This document shows positions 6,297 through 15,006 of a DNA stretch of 32,648 nucleotides, one piece after another. The stretch spans positions 1 to 32,648 of the forward strand of contig JAJCXZ010000100.1 in NCBI GenBank assembly GCA_029263175.1. The letters are read 5' to 3'. Made by a program: the position numbers and the translations under genes. The notes beneath the pieces are model-generated. The model saw only the letters and a list, made by a program, of their open reading frames with translations. It was not told where the DNA came from and searched no databases. How positions within the stretch are numbered: position 1 is the first letter of the stretch; the number at the start of each line of letters is the position of its first letter. The DNA comes from Acidimicrobiales bacterium. GTDB lineage: Bacteria > Actinomycetota > Acidimicrobiia > Acidimicrobiales > Aldehydirespiratoraceae.

Positions 6297-7613
6297 GTGT
6301 CGAGTGGAGGAAACCGATCTGATCGCCCTTGGGGCCGGGTGAGTGTGCGCTCCGTCGCGGGCATGGGGCTGAGTCTTGCGCTCCTACTCGGTGTCGCCAC
6401 CAACGGCCAGGCACAGGATCAGATCGAAGATCTGCGCGACGAACGTGAGCACAACCGACGCGATGCGGCCCAGGTGGCGGCCGAGCTCGACGGACTGTCC
6501 GCCGAGGACGCGGAGCTCGTGGCGGCGGTTGCAGCCATCGACGCTCACATTGAACTCCAGGAAGGAAAGGTCGCCGCGAGCCTGGAAGCGATCGCCGCGG
6601 CCGAAGAAGAAGCCGTGGAGGCGCGCCGCCTTGCCGCCGACATCGCTGACGAGATCGACGGAGTACGCGAGCGGCTACGGCGAAGTGTCGTGGAGGCCTT
6701 CGTCGGTCCCGGAGATCGTGGCCTGGCCGAACTCGATGCCGGCGACCTCCTGGCCTCCACCGTTCGAGAGTCGCTGCGCGAGCAAGTGATCGGCAACGAA
6801 TACGACCTCGTCGACGAACTTCGAAGCAAAGAAGCAGAACAAGCCGAGGCAGAACGCGTCGCCGAGGACCTGGTTGCGGCGGTCGAGGCCGAGCGAGCCG
6901 ATCTCGAGGCTCGCCTCGCCGAACTCGACGAGGCACGACGAGATGCGGAAGCTCTTCGTGCTCAGGTCGAAGTACGGGTCGCCGAATGGCAAGCCGTTGG
7001 CGCCGAGATCGAGGCCGCCGATCGGGAAATCACACTCGAGATCCAACGGCTGGAAGCCGAGGCACAACGCAAGGCGGCCGAAGAGGAAGCCCGTCGCCAG
7101 GCCGAGGAGGAGGCCGCTCGCCAAGCCGCAGAGGAAGCCGCCGCGGCCGACAGCGAGGAAGAGGCGGCCGCGGACGAGGAGAACGACGATGCCTCCGACT
7201 CGGACACGCCGGTCGCAGCCGGGGAGTTCCTCTTGCCGCATCGGCCAGTTCCCGGCGTGGTGACCAGTCCATTCGGAGATCGAGTCCATCCGATCTTCGG
7301 CACCGTCCGGGCCCACAAGGGCATTGACTTCGACGGCGATAGCGGTGATGCAGTCGTTGCTGGAGCCGATGGTGTCGTGCTGGCCGCCGGTATGAGAAAC
7401 GGCTACGGCAATACCGTCGTGATCAGCCATGGAAATGGGTTCACGACCCTCTACGCCCACCTGTCTGACGTGGCGGTCAGTGCCGGCGAATCCGTCTCCG
7501 GCGGCGACAAAATCGGGTCAGTCGGAAGCACGGGTTGGTCGACCGGCCCACATCTGCACCTCGAGTTGCGAGTCGCCGGAGTCGCAGTCGACCCCGGCCC
7601 ATATCTACCCTAG
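6297..7613 (+). CDS. Secreted M23 murein peptidase with coiled coil (EnvC/NlpD-like)
   Basis: The protein has a signal peptide (GMGLSLALLLGVATNGQAQ) and then about 270 residues of Ala/Glu/Arg-rich coiled coil. A final M23 domain of about 125 residues carries SPFGDRVHPIFG, HKGIDF (zinc His and Asp), HGNGFTTLYAHL and HLHLEL (HxH). All zinc and catalytic residues are present, so it is probably an active endopeptidase that cuts peptidoglycan cross-links, with the coiled coil regulating or docking to division proteins as in EnvC. The start is uncertain: GTG 6297 follows TACGAT by nine bases (leaderless type), while GTG 6339 gives a shorter signal peptide. No start fits the GGAGG at 6306. The membrane-anchored protease gene follows after nine bases. 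Confidence 0.9.
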   Translation: MSSGGNRSDRPWGRVSVRSVAGMGLSLALLLGVATNGQAQDQIEDLRDEREHNRRDAAQVAAELDGLSAEDAELVAAVAAIDAHIELQEGKVAASLEAIAAAEEEAVEARRLAADIADEIDGVRERLRRSVVEAFVGPGDRGLAELDAGDLLASTVRESLREQVIGNEYDLVDELRSKEAEQAEAERVAEDLVAAVEAERADLEARLAELDEARRDAEALRAQVEVRVAEWQAVGAEIEAADREITLEIQRLEAEAQRKAAEEEARRQAEEEAARQAAEEAAAADSEEEAAADEENDDASDSDTPVAAGEFLLPHRPVPGVVTSPFGDRVHPIFGTVRAHKGIDFDGDSGDAVVAGADGVVLAAGMRNGYGNTVVISHGNGFTTLYAHLSDVAVSAGESVSGGDKIGSVGSTGWSTGPHLHLELRVAGVAVDPGPYLP

Positions 7614-7616
7614 GAT
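7611..7616 (+). promoter_or_regulatory. -10 box overlapping the M23 stop codon
   Basis: TAGGAT fits TAnnnT and ends six bases before the GTG at 7623. Its first three bases are the TAG stop of the M23 gene. No Shine-Dalgarno sequence lies in between, so a leaderless start is likely. Confidence 0.45.
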
Positions 7617-7622
7617 CCCACC

Positions 7623-8438
7623 GTGCGTGACGGTGAGGAACACTACGAGTGGCGAACAGTGCGCGGTTTCGCGTGGCGCGTCTGTGATACCCGCTTGTCC
7701 GCACGGTCGCTGACGGTGGCCGGGCTGTTGATCGGTGCCTGCATCGCCGCCATCGGTCTCAGCGTTGCAACGTTGACGGCGTCGCGCGACATCGAGCCAC
7801 TGGCGGCTCCCGCTGGTGCTGAGGTTGTGACCGCCGTTGCCGGTGCGGTGGAGATTCGCCAGCACGATCTCATACCAGCGTCCCTCGGCGATCTTTTCGT
7901 GGTGAAGATTTCGGTCACGGCGTGCGGCGATCGATCCTCGGCCACTGGTGTCGTGATCGGTGAAGGGCTGATCATCACCGCGGCCCATGCAGTCGGAGAT
8001 GCCGGCCTGGTACGTATCGATGGGCCCAGCATCGTCACCGGCGAAATCCTCGGGGTCTTCGCTGACGGACGTGACCTGGCCCTGATCGAGGTTGATACCG
8101 GCACGATCGCGGCGCCGACGCTGGCTCCAGCCCCCGATCTCGGTGATCCGATCACGGTCGTCGGCTATCCGGCGGGAGGAGCGCGCACGACGACGGTCGG
8201 CCCCCGCGTCAACGCCCCTGATCTTGCAGCCCAGTTGTTCCGAGGAGAGCTTGTGGGCCTGGATGCCGATATCGGTGTCGGCTTCTCGGGCGGACCAGCA
8301 CTCGATGCCGACGGAAACCTCATCGGCATCGTTGTGGGAGCAGAAACGGCCACCGGTATGGGAATCGTTTCCGTGCTCGGCGAGCCGATCGATTCCGACA
8401 CGCCGCTCCTCGACGGCACCTGCCAGGGCGAAGCCTGA
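7623..8438 (+). CDS. Membrane-anchored trypsin-like serine protease
   Basis: The 271-residue product has one N-terminal membrane helix (about residues 29-50) and an extracytoplasmic chymotrypsin-fold domain. The triad is visible: His in ITAAHAVG, Asp in GRDLALIEV, and Ser in GVGFSGGPAL. The last motif is typical of the HtrA/MarP-like Trypsin_2 group. No PDZ domain follows, which fits the short length. Such proteases process or degrade envelope proteins and in MarP-type cases activate peptidoglycan hydrolases. Its place directly behind an M23 peptidase gene makes a similar link attractive but unproved. The GTG start is supported by TAGGAT six bases upstream. Confidence 0.85.
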   Translation: MRDGEEHYEWRTVRGFAWRVCDTRLSARSLTVAGLLIGACIAAIGLSVATLTASRDIEPLAAPAGAEVVTAVAGAVEIRQHDLIPASLGDLFVVKISVTACGDRSSATGVVIGEGLIITAAHAVGDAGLVRIDGPSIVTGEILGVFADGRDLALIEVDTGTIAAPTLAPAPDLGDPITVVGYPAGGARTTTVGPRVNAPDLAAQLFRGELVGLDADIGVGFSGGPALDADGNLIGIVVGAETATGMGIVSVLGEPIDSDTPLLDGTCQGEA

Positions 8439-8450
8439 TCGTCTCAGCGT

Positions 8451-8456
8451 TACGCT
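8451..8456 (+). promoter_or_regulatory. -10 box for leaderless thiN transcript
   Basis: TACGCT fits TAnnnT and ends six bases before the GTG at 8463. No Shine-Dalgarno sequence is present between them. Confidence 0.45.
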
Positions 8457-8462
8457 CGCACC

Positions 8463-9128
8463 GTGACCGAGCGAACGGTGTTGATTGTTGCGGCGGGGGA
8501 GGGTGCGATCCCTTTCCGCTGGATTGACGACGCCGATGTCGTCATCGCGGCCGATAGCGGGCTGGCCAACACCAGAGCCCATTCGGTCAAAGCGGATGTG
8601 GTGGTCGGCGACATGGACTCGGTCGATCCGGGTCACCTTTCCGATGCGGAATCGGCCGGCGCGGTGGTCGAGCGTCACCCGGTGGGCAAGAACGAGAGCG
8701 ACCTCGAGCTCGCGCTCGTCGCCGCGCTCGAGCGCGGCGCGACTCGCGCCATGATCGTCGTCCGCGATGGCGGCCGGCTCGACCATGCGCTTGCGAACCT
8801 GACGGTGTTGGCCTCGCCCCGATGGGCAGAGATGGAGATCAGCGCACTTGTCGGTTCGAGCCGGGTCTGGCCTGTGCTCCGGGAGCGCACCCTGCCCCTG
8901 GAGTCTGGCGACCATCTGGCATTGCACGCCATCGGTGGGCCTGCCACCGGGGTCACCAGCGCCGGCGTGAGGTATCCACTCGACCGCGAACGTCTCGATG
9001 CTTTCGAGGCTCGCGGGATTGCGAATGTTGTCGAGGCTGCCGGGCCGACGATTCAGCTGGAAGCGGGTGTGTTGTTGGCGATCAGTTCGCCCACGCCGAC
9101 CAGCGGCCCCGGCGCCGCTCGAGCCTGA
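8463..9128 (+). CDS. thiN: Thiamine pyrophosphokinase
   Basis: The enzyme transfers pyrophosphate from ATP to thiamine to give thiamine diphosphate. The 221-residue product shows the family motifs in order: VIAADSGL near residue 27, VVVGDMDSVDP near 45, KNESDLELAL near 77 and DGGRLDHALANL near 100. The C-terminal thiamine-binding region is short and beta-rich (GDHLALHAIGG, GVRYPLDRERL). The Asp residues of VGDMDSV and SDLELAL are the usual metal and ATP contacts. It has a leaderless-type promoter of its own, so it need not depend on the protease gene 24 bases upstream. It ends 19 bases before the convergent TauE/SafE gene. Confidence 0.9.
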   Translation: MTERTVLIVAAGEGAIPFRWIDDADVVIAADSGLANTRAHSVKADVVVGDMDSVDPGHLSDAESAGAVVERHPVGKNESDLELALVAALERGATRAMIVVRDGGRLDHALANLTVLASPRWAEMEISALVGSSRVWPVLRERTLPLESGDHLALHAIGGPATGVTSAGVRYPLDRERLDAFEARGIANVVEAAGPTIQLEAGVLLAISSPTPTSGPGAARA

Positions 9129-9147
9129 GCGATGGCATCGGTCGAAT

Positions 9148-9870
9148 CTAGAAGACGCCGCGGGCGAGTGCGACCAGCGCCGCTGAACCGGAGAGTACGA
9201 GGACTGCGGCACGCAGTTGGGCCGGGTTGACCCGTGAGCGCAGCGGACCCGAAATGAGGAAACCGACAATGGTCGCCGGCATGAGGGCGAGCCCGAGAAG
9301 GATCTCATCGAAGCCGAGCCGGCCAGCAGCGTAGACGCCGGCCAGGGTGACGAACACGCTGATCGTGAAGGACGCCCCCATGGTCGAGCGCAGGGCTGGG
9401 CCGTTCAGGTGTTGGAGGGTCAGGGCGACGGGTGGGCCGCCGATGCTCGCGGTTGTGGCGGTGAAACCGGAGACCACGCCGCCGGCGGTGAACACTCGTC
9501 GAGTTGCAGGGAGAGACACACCGCGAAGCGAGAGCGAAACTGCGAGGAGAATCAGAATGCCGATGAGGATCTGCATTGTCTCGACAGACACCGACGCCAG
9601 CACGATCGCCCCGATCACGGTTCCTGGGATGCGCCCCAGGGCAATGGAGCGTACTGCGGTCCACTGGATGTCGTCATGCTCGCGAACAGCCATGGCAACC
9701 GACATGGCAATCGTGGCGATGAAGATCGGCGCAGGGAGGAGATCGGTGTCGAGCACGGCGAAGACGGGGACAGCAAGCAGGTTGCCGCCGAATCCGATGG
9801 TGCTCTGAACGACCATGCCGCCCAGGAGGACCAGCGAGGCGATCACCAAGATCTCCGTCTCGACGATCAC
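9148..9870 (-). CDS. TauE/SafE family permease
   Basis: The 240-residue protein is almost entirely hydrophobic, with about seven to eight membrane helices. It has the duplicated TauE/SafE pattern: GGMVVQSTIGFGGNLLAVPV in the first half and GGVVSGFTATTASIGGPPVAL in the second. Members export or import sulfonates, sulfite or other organic anions, and the substrate cannot be told from sequence. It starts with GTG at 9870, six bases after the stop of the ABC exporter gene, so it is probably the last gene of that operon. The small gap may mean the permease is expressed with the exporter without working with it. Confidence 0.85.
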   Translation of the reverse strand: MIVETEILVIASLVLLGGMVVQSTIGFGGNLLAVPVFAVLDTDLLPAPIFIATIAMSVAMAVREHDDIQWTAVRSIALGRIPGTVIGAIVLASVSVETMQILIGILILLAVSLSLRGVSLPATRRVFTAGGVVSGFTATTASIGGPPVALTLQHLNGPALRSTMGASFTISVFVTLAGVYAAGRLGFDEILLGLALMPATIVGFLISGPLRSRVNPAQLRAAVLVLSGSAALVALARGVF

Positions 9871-9876
9871 ACGGTC

Positions 9877-11799
9877 CTACTCGGCTCCGCCGTGGGCAAC
9901 CCAGGTCTCGTGCATCTGGGCATAACGGCCGCCGAGGGCGACGAGTTCGTCGTGTGACCCCAGCTCCACGATCTCGCCGGCATCGACGACGGCAATACGA
10001 TCGGCGCGGCGGGCGGTGGCGAGTCGGTGGGCGATGATCACGGCCGTACGGCCCTCGAGCACGACGTCGAGCGCTCGCTCGACGCGGGATTCGGAATGGA
10101 GGTCGAGGTTCGACGTCGCCTCGTCGAGGACGAGCACTCGGGGTCGAGCGACGAAGGCGCGGGCAAGAGCGAGAAGCTGTCGTTCGCCGGCCGAGAGAGA
10201 CGCACCGCGTTCATGCACGGGCGCATCGAGGCCCCCGATGCGGTCAACGAGGTCATCGATCCCTACCGCCCTGAGCGCATCGGTGAGCTCCTCGTCGGTC
10301 GCGTCGGGGCGGGCGAAGGCGACATTGTCTCGAATCCGTCCGGCAAACAGGAACGGTTCCTGGGGCACCACGCCGAGCTGTGAGCGAAGCGATCGAAGAG
10401 TGACGGTCTGAAGATCGTGGCCGTCGATGGTGATCGTGCCGGAGTCGGGGTCATGGAAGCGGGTGATGAGACGAGCGATCGTCGATTTGCCGGAGCCGGT
10501 CTCGCCGACGAACGCCACCGTTTCACCGGGGTGGATCTGGAGGTCGACATTGTGAAGTACGGGCCGCCCGGGCTCGTACGAGAAGGTCACGTTTCGGAGG
10601 GCGATTTCGCCCTCGATCGGAGGAAGCTCCGACGCATCAGGCGCCTGGGCAACGACCGGCTCGGTGCTGAGGAGTTCGCGCAGCTTCACGATTGCAGCAC
10701 CACCCTGCTGGTAGCTGTTGTAGAGCTGGACCAGGGTCTGGACCGGAGCGAAGAACGATGTGAGGAAAAGCAGGAATGCGGCCAGCTCGCCGACGGTGAT
10801 GCGCCCGGTGGCGGCCATGGTTGCCCCGACGCCGAGCAGGATCGCCTGTGTGGCAATGCCGATCATCTCCGTACCAGGGGCGTAGGTCGAGTTGGCTCGA
10901 GCCGTGGCTGTGGCGGCGTCGCGATGCTCGCCGACCACGCGACGATGGTTACGGAGGTTGACGGTGCGACGGTTGTGGGCGGCGATCACCCGGACGCCGG
11001 CGAGGGATTCCTGCAGGTCTGAGAGAAGGTCGGCGATGCGGTTTCGTACGCGCAGGTAGCCGACGGACGAGACCTTGCGGAACCAGAGCGAGCTGATCAG
11101 GGTAGGCGGCAGCGCCACCGCCAGAGTGATCGTGGCGAGCAGTGGGTCATACCAGAACAGCGCCGCAGTGATCACGAAGAGGGTGAAGACCTGTACGAGC
11201 AGATTGACGATGCCCTCTTGGAACAAGACAGCCAGGGCCTCGATATCCGACGTCATCCGAGTGAGCAGGACGCCGGCCTTCTCGTCGGTGTAGAACGCGA
11301 TGCCCTGGCGTTGAAGATGCGAGAACACCCGAATGCGAAGAGTCTCGTTCAGCCGTTCCCCCAGTCGGCCGGTGTAGGAGACTCGCGCCCAGCCGAGCAC
11401 AGCGGCGAGCAACACGGCAACGACGTAGATACCTGCCGTGGCGACGAGCACGCTCTTGTCGTTGACCCGAACGCCATCATCGATACCGATCTGGGTGAGA
11501 ACGGGCCCGAGCTGCAGCGCCACGGTCTCGATGGCGACGAGACCGATTGCGCCGAGGAGCCGGAGCCGATGCGGCCACAGGAAGCGAAGGAGCGAGAAGG
11601 GTTGGCGATCCCAGACATCGGGCTCCCATTCGACCTCGGCGATGGTGTGCTCCGGCTCGTGTTCGAGCGCCGCCTCGACCTTGCGGCGCAGGTCACCCGG
11701 TACGTCGGCCGCGGGCAACCCGGCGGCAGCGTTCGCCTGCATTGACGAGGGTCCGCCCATGAAGCCGCCCGGGCCACCGCCTCCTCCCATCGAGAACAT
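9877..11799 (-). CDS. ABC exporter half-transporter, consensus-ATPase subunit
   Basis: The 640-residue protein has an unusual Gly/Met-rich start (FSMGGGGGPGGFMGG), six membrane helices at about residues 75-345, and a C-terminal nucleotide-binding domain. Motifs are Walker A GETGSGKST, Q-loop VVPQEPFLF, signature LSAGE in place of LSGGQ, Walker B VLVLDEATSNLD with the catalytic Glu, and the H-loop IIAHRLAT. Its partner upstream has the opposite pattern, so together they form one normal and one degenerate ATP site, as in heterodimeric exporters such as TM287/288. Substrate is unknown; drugs, lipids or peptides are typical. The ATG overlaps the partner's stop by one base (TGATG), giving translational coupling. 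Confidence 0.9.
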   Translation of the reverse strand: MFSMGGGGGPGGFMGGPSSMQANAAAGLPAADVPGDLRRKVEAALEHEPEHTIAEVEWEPDVWDRQPFSLLRFLWPHRLRLLGAIGLVAIETVALQLGPVLTQIGIDDGVRVNDKSVLVATAGIYVVAVLLAAVLGWARVSYTGRLGERLNETLRIRVFSHLQRQGIAFYTDEKAGVLLTRMTSDIEALAVLFQEGIVNLLVQVFTLFVITAALFWYDPLLATITLAVALPPTLISSLWFRKVSSVGYLRVRNRIADLLSDLQESLAGVRVIAAHNRRTVNLRNHRRVVGEHRDAATATARANSTYAPGTEMIGIATQAILLGVGATMAATGRITVGELAAFLLFLTSFFAPVQTLVQLYNSYQQGGAAIVKLRELLSTEPVVAQAPDASELPPIEGEIALRNVTFSYEPGRPVLHNVDLQIHPGETVAFVGETGSGKSTIARLITRFHDPDSGTITIDGHDLQTVTLRSLRSQLGVVPQEPFLFAGRIRDNVAFARPDATDEELTDALRAVGIDDLVDRIGGLDAPVHERGASLSAGERQLLALARAFVARPRVLVLDEATSNLDLHSESRVERALDVVLEGRTAVIIAHRLATARRADRIAVVDAGEIVELGSHDELVALGGRYAQMHETWVAHGGAE

Positions 11800-13637
11800 C
11801 AGCGATCACCGCCTTGCAGGGTGTCGGCCAGGATCGCCGCGTAGCGCGGGTTGGTTGCGAGCAGATCGTGGTGGCGCCCGGTGGCGGAGACCTTGCCGTC
11901 CTCGATGAGAATCACCCGATCAGCGAGGGCGATCGTGGAGAGCCGGTGGGCGATGAGGATCGTGGTGCGCCTGGACCGCCGACGTTTGAGTGCATCGTGA
12001 ATACGTTCCTCGACGGCCACGTCGATCGCGCTCGTGGCATCGTCGAGCACCAGCACCGCGGGGTCGGCCACCAGAGTTCGGGCAATGGCGAGCCGTTGGC
12101 GCTGACCACCCGACAACGTGAGCCCACGTTCTCCGATCTCGGTGTCGGCGCCGAGCGGAAGGTCGGCAACGAAGTCTGTGGCGACAGCGTCAGCGATCGC
12201 GGCGCTGACGGTGGCGTCATCACAATCGGGGCGAGCGAACGCCACGTTGTTGTGAACAGATGTGGCGAAGAGGAACGGGTCATCGGTCACCTGTGAGACC
12301 GCAGTGCGGAGCTCGGTGACCTTCAGGTTGCGAACATCGTGGCCATCAACGCGGATCGACCCGCCATCGACGTCGTAGAAACGAGGGAGTAGGCGAGCGA
12401 TCGTCGACTTCCCACTGCCGGTTGCGCCGACGAGCGCAATGGTCTCGCCCGCCTCAATCGTGAACGACAACCCGTCGAGCACTGTTTCGCCAGCGCCGGC
12501 TGGGTAGGCGAAGCGGACATCGTCGAACTCGACCCGTCCGTCGACGGGGCCAAGCGACTCGGGGTTCTCGGGGTCCATGATCGACGGCTCTTCGTCGAGG
12601 ATCTCGAAGACACGCACTGCCGCGGCGCCCGCGCGTTCCCACTGCAGCAAGATGAAGCCGAGCATCCGAAATGGTGCGGCGAGCAACACCACGTAGGTGC
12701 TGAACGCAACGAGGTGACCGATGTTGATGTCGCCGTCGATCGCTTGCTGGCCGCCGTAGAACAGCACAAGGGCAAGGCCGAGGCGGGGGAGCGACTCCAT
12801 CGCCGGAGCGTGGCGGGCCCGGGTCTCGGCGAGCGTGGTGCCGGCCCAGCGGAGCCGTCGGGCGGCGCCGGCCAGTACCTGCACCTGGCGCCGTTCCTGG
12901 GCAAAGGCCTTCACGACCCGGATGCCCTGGGTGTTCTCGTCGACGATCGTGGCCACCTCGGCCTGTCGGGCGGTAACCACCCACGAAAGTGGAAACAGTC
13001 GGTTCCGGAGCCGGATCCCGATGAGGTAGACGAAGGGCAATGGCGCCAGGGCGACCGCCGTAAGTGTCACGTCGACCATCAACATGACCACGAGAGCGAT
13101 TCCGAGGAGCACGATCTGCATGGCGACCAGCGGCCCGAATGCGAACAGCATCTGGATCGATCGGATGTCGGTGTTCGCACGACTGATGATCTGGCCGCTC
13201 TGGGTGCGGTCCCAGAAATCGAACGACAGCTCGGTCAGCCGTTCGTACATCAGGTTGCGGAGATCGTTCTCGATGCGAAGTGCGGAGCGGAAGAGCCCGA
13301 ACCGGTAGGCGAACCCGAACACGAAACGGATCACCGCAAGAATCAGCAGCGTGATGACATACGGCTTGACCGTCTCGCCGTCATCGACAGCGGTGATGCC
13401 GCGGCCGATCATCACCGGCACCATCACTGTCGCGGCGATACCGATCAGTCCCGCGGTGATCGACGCCACGAACGAGACCTTCTGAGACCAGATGACCGGC
13501 CAAATGCGCCGAACCCAGAACAAACTGGTGTCGGGGTCGATCGCTGCGACTGGACGCGGGTAGCGGGGATCGTCCTTGCGGGTCGAAGTACCCGCCTCGT
13601 CGATCGTGACCCCGCTCCCCGGCACTACGCTTGTCAT
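11799..13637 (-). CDS. ABC exporter half-transporter, degenerate-ATPase subunit
   Basis: From the ATG at 13637 the product is 612 residues. Longer versions would run into the opposite gene. Six membrane helices (about residues 45-330) precede a nucleotide-binding domain with Walker A GATGSGKST, signature LSGGQRQRLAIART, Walker B VLVLDDATSAID and H-loop LIAHRLST. The residue after Walker B is Asp rather than the catalytic Glu. This marks the inactive or slow site of heterodimeric exporters, completed by the LSAGE signature of the next gene. The start is supported by TACGGT seven bases upstream. It is the first gene of an operon with the second exporter subunit and a TauE/SafE permease. Confidence 0.9.
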   Translation of the reverse strand: MTSVVPGSGVTIDEAGTSTRKDDPRYPRPVAAIDPDTSLFWVRRIWPVIWSQKVSFVASITAGLIGIAATVMVPVMIGRGITAVDDGETVKPYVITLLILAVIRFVFGFAYRFGLFRSALRIENDLRNLMYERLTELSFDFWDRTQSGQIISRANTDIRSIQMLFAFGPLVAMQIVLLGIALVVMLMVDVTLTAVALAPLPFVYLIGIRLRNRLFPLSWVVTARQAEVATIVDENTQGIRVVKAFAQERRQVQVLAGAARRLRWAGTTLAETRARHAPAMESLPRLGLALVLFYGGQQAIDGDINIGHLVAFSTYVVLLAAPFRMLGFILLQWERAGAAAVRVFEILDEEPSIMDPENPESLGPVDGRVEFDDVRFAYPAGAGETVLDGLSFTIEAGETIALVGATGSGKSTIARLLPRFYDVDGGSIRVDGHDVRNLKVTELRTAVSQVTDDPFLFATSVHNNVAFARPDCDDATVSAAIADAVATDFVADLPLGADTEIGERGLTLSGGQRQRLAIARTLVADPAVLVLDDATSAIDVAVEERIHDALKRRRSRRTTILIAHRLSTIALADRVILIEDGKVSATGRHHDLLATNPRYAAILADTLQGGDR

Positions 13638-15006
13638 CGGGTACACCGTACGCACAGAACTGCCCGCCGCATGGATCCGATGGAGGACCCCGATCACTAC
13701 CGCCCTCCAGCTGACTGCCGCCGTGGCCTTGGTCATCGCCAATGCCGGGTTCGTTGCCGCCGAGTTCGCCCTGGTCACCGTCGACCGGACACGAGTCGAC
13801 GAACGCGCCAACCAGGGAAGCCGACGCGCCCAACAGACCCAACGTCTGCTGTCGCGCCTCTCGTATCACTTGTCCGGCGCTCAGCTCGGCATCACCATCA
13901 CGTCGCTGTTGCTTGGATTCCTTGCCGAGCCGGCGATTGCATCCCTCCTCGAGCCCGCGCTCGGTGACGTCTTCGGCGAGACCACATCGGCCGTGTCGAT
14001 CGGTCTCGCCCTGCTCATCGCCACCTTCACCCAGATGGTGTTCGGTGAGCTGGTCCCGAAGTCGCTGGCGACCAGCAAGCCGCTGGAAGCGTCGTTCGTT
14101 CTCGCCCGGCCAACGGCGATCTACGGAATCCTCGCTCGGCCCGTCGTGGCGTTGCTCGACGGACTCGCAGCGCGGATCACACGCCGGCTGGGCGTTGAAC
14201 CCAAGGAGGAACTGGCCGTCGCCGGGCGAGACGAACTCGAGCACTTGATCCGATCGTCGGGCGAAGAAGGCACCCTCGACGCCGGCGAAGTCGAGTTGCT
14301 CACGCGTTCGATCCGGCTAGCCGACAAGTCCGCCGACGATGCGATGGTGCCCCGCGTGTCCGTCGCGTCTCTCGCGGCAACCGACACCGTCGACGACCTG
14401 GTCGAGCTCTCGGTGAACACCGGGCATTCCCGGTTTCCGGTCATCGGTGTCGATCTGGATGACGTACTCGGATTCGTGCACGTCAAAGTGGCGCACTCGG
14501 TGCCCGTCGACCGGCGCACGGCAACGATGGTCAGCGAGTTGATGACGCCGGTGCTGGCGGTGCCGGAGGCTCGCGATCTCGACGAGTTGCTCATCGATCT
14601 CCGCCAGGGTGGTTCGCAGCTGGCCGTGGTCATCGATGAACATGGCGGCACCGCCGGGATCATCACCCTCGAAGACATTCTCGAAGAGATCGTGGGCGAG
14701 ATCGACGACGAGCACGACTCGGTGCCAACCATGCTCACCCGCGTCGAGGCTCGCGGTTCGACCGTGATCCAGGCGTCTCTGCATCCCGATGAGGTGCGAT
14801 CTGCCACCGGTTTCGACATGCCCGAAGGCGAATACGAGACGCTGGCCGGGCTCGTGCTCGACCGTCTGGGCAGGATTCCTGCGCCGGGCGCCATGTGCAC
14901 TGTCGACGGGTGGCGCCTTGAAGTCGTGGCGATGGATCGTCTCCGAGTGGCGTCGGTGCGGATCGTGGCGCCCCGCGAGTCAACCGAGGCTGAGGGCGCG
15001 TCGTGA
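13606..15006 (+). CDS. CNNM/HlyC-type membrane protein with CBS pair and CorC_HlyC domain
   Basis: The protein holds a CNNM (DUF21) membrane domain beginning ITTALQLTAAVALVIANAGF, with AEFALVTVDRTRV, the GITITSLLLGFLAEPA helix and FGELVPKSLA. A CBS pair follows (DDAMVPRVSVASL..., ...GGTAGIITLEDILEEIVGEI), then a C-terminal CorC_HlyC domain ending in LRVASVRIVAP. Relatives are proposed Mg or Na transporters or Mg-efflux regulators. GTG 13606 is the nearest standard in-frame start, but it overlaps the divergent exporter gene by 32 bases and has no ribosome binding site. A strong GGAGG (13682-13686) sits six bases before an in-frame ATC at 13693, exactly where the family normally begins. The true start may therefore be 13693. 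The next gene overlaps by four bases. Confidence 0.85.
   Translation: MTPLPGTTLVIGYTVRTELPAAWIRWRTPITTALQLTAAVALVIANAGFVAAEFALVTVDRTRVDERANQGSRRAQQTQRLLSRLSYHLSGAQLGITITSLLLGFLAEPAIASLLEPALGDVFGETTSAVSIGLALLIATFTQMVFGELVPKSLATSKPLEASFVLARPTAIYGILARPVVALLDGLAARITRRLGVEPKEELAVAGRDELEHLIRSSGEEGTLDAGEVELLTRSIRLADKSADDAMVPRVSVASLAATDTVDDLVELSVNTGHSRFPVIGVDLDDVLGFVHVKVAHSVPVDRRTATMVSELMTPVLAVPEARDLDELLIDLRQGGSQLAVVIDEHGGTAGIITLEDILEEIVGEIDDEHDSVPTMLTRVEARGSTVIQASLHPDEVRSATGFDMPEGEYETLAGLVLDRLGRIPAPGAMCTVDGWRLEVVAMDRLRVASVRIVAPRESTEAEGAS
13645..13650 (-). promoter_or_regulatory. -10 box for the leaderless ABC exporter operon
   Basis: On the minus strand TACGGT fits TAnnnT and ends seven bases before the ATG at 13637. 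It selects this Met over upstream in-frame starts. Confidence 0.45.

Noticed and set aside
7605-9308. 567-codon minus-strand open frame opposite the protease and thiN genes
   Set aside because: GC-rich third positions keep antisense frames open. It has no membrane or domain pattern and conflicts with two genes with full catalytic motifs.
12714-13967. 417-codon plus-strand frame opposite the exporter subunit
   Set aside because: Highly charged, His/Asp/Arg-rich translation without family likeness, opposite well-supported membrane helices. It ends across the start of the CNNM gene in another frame.
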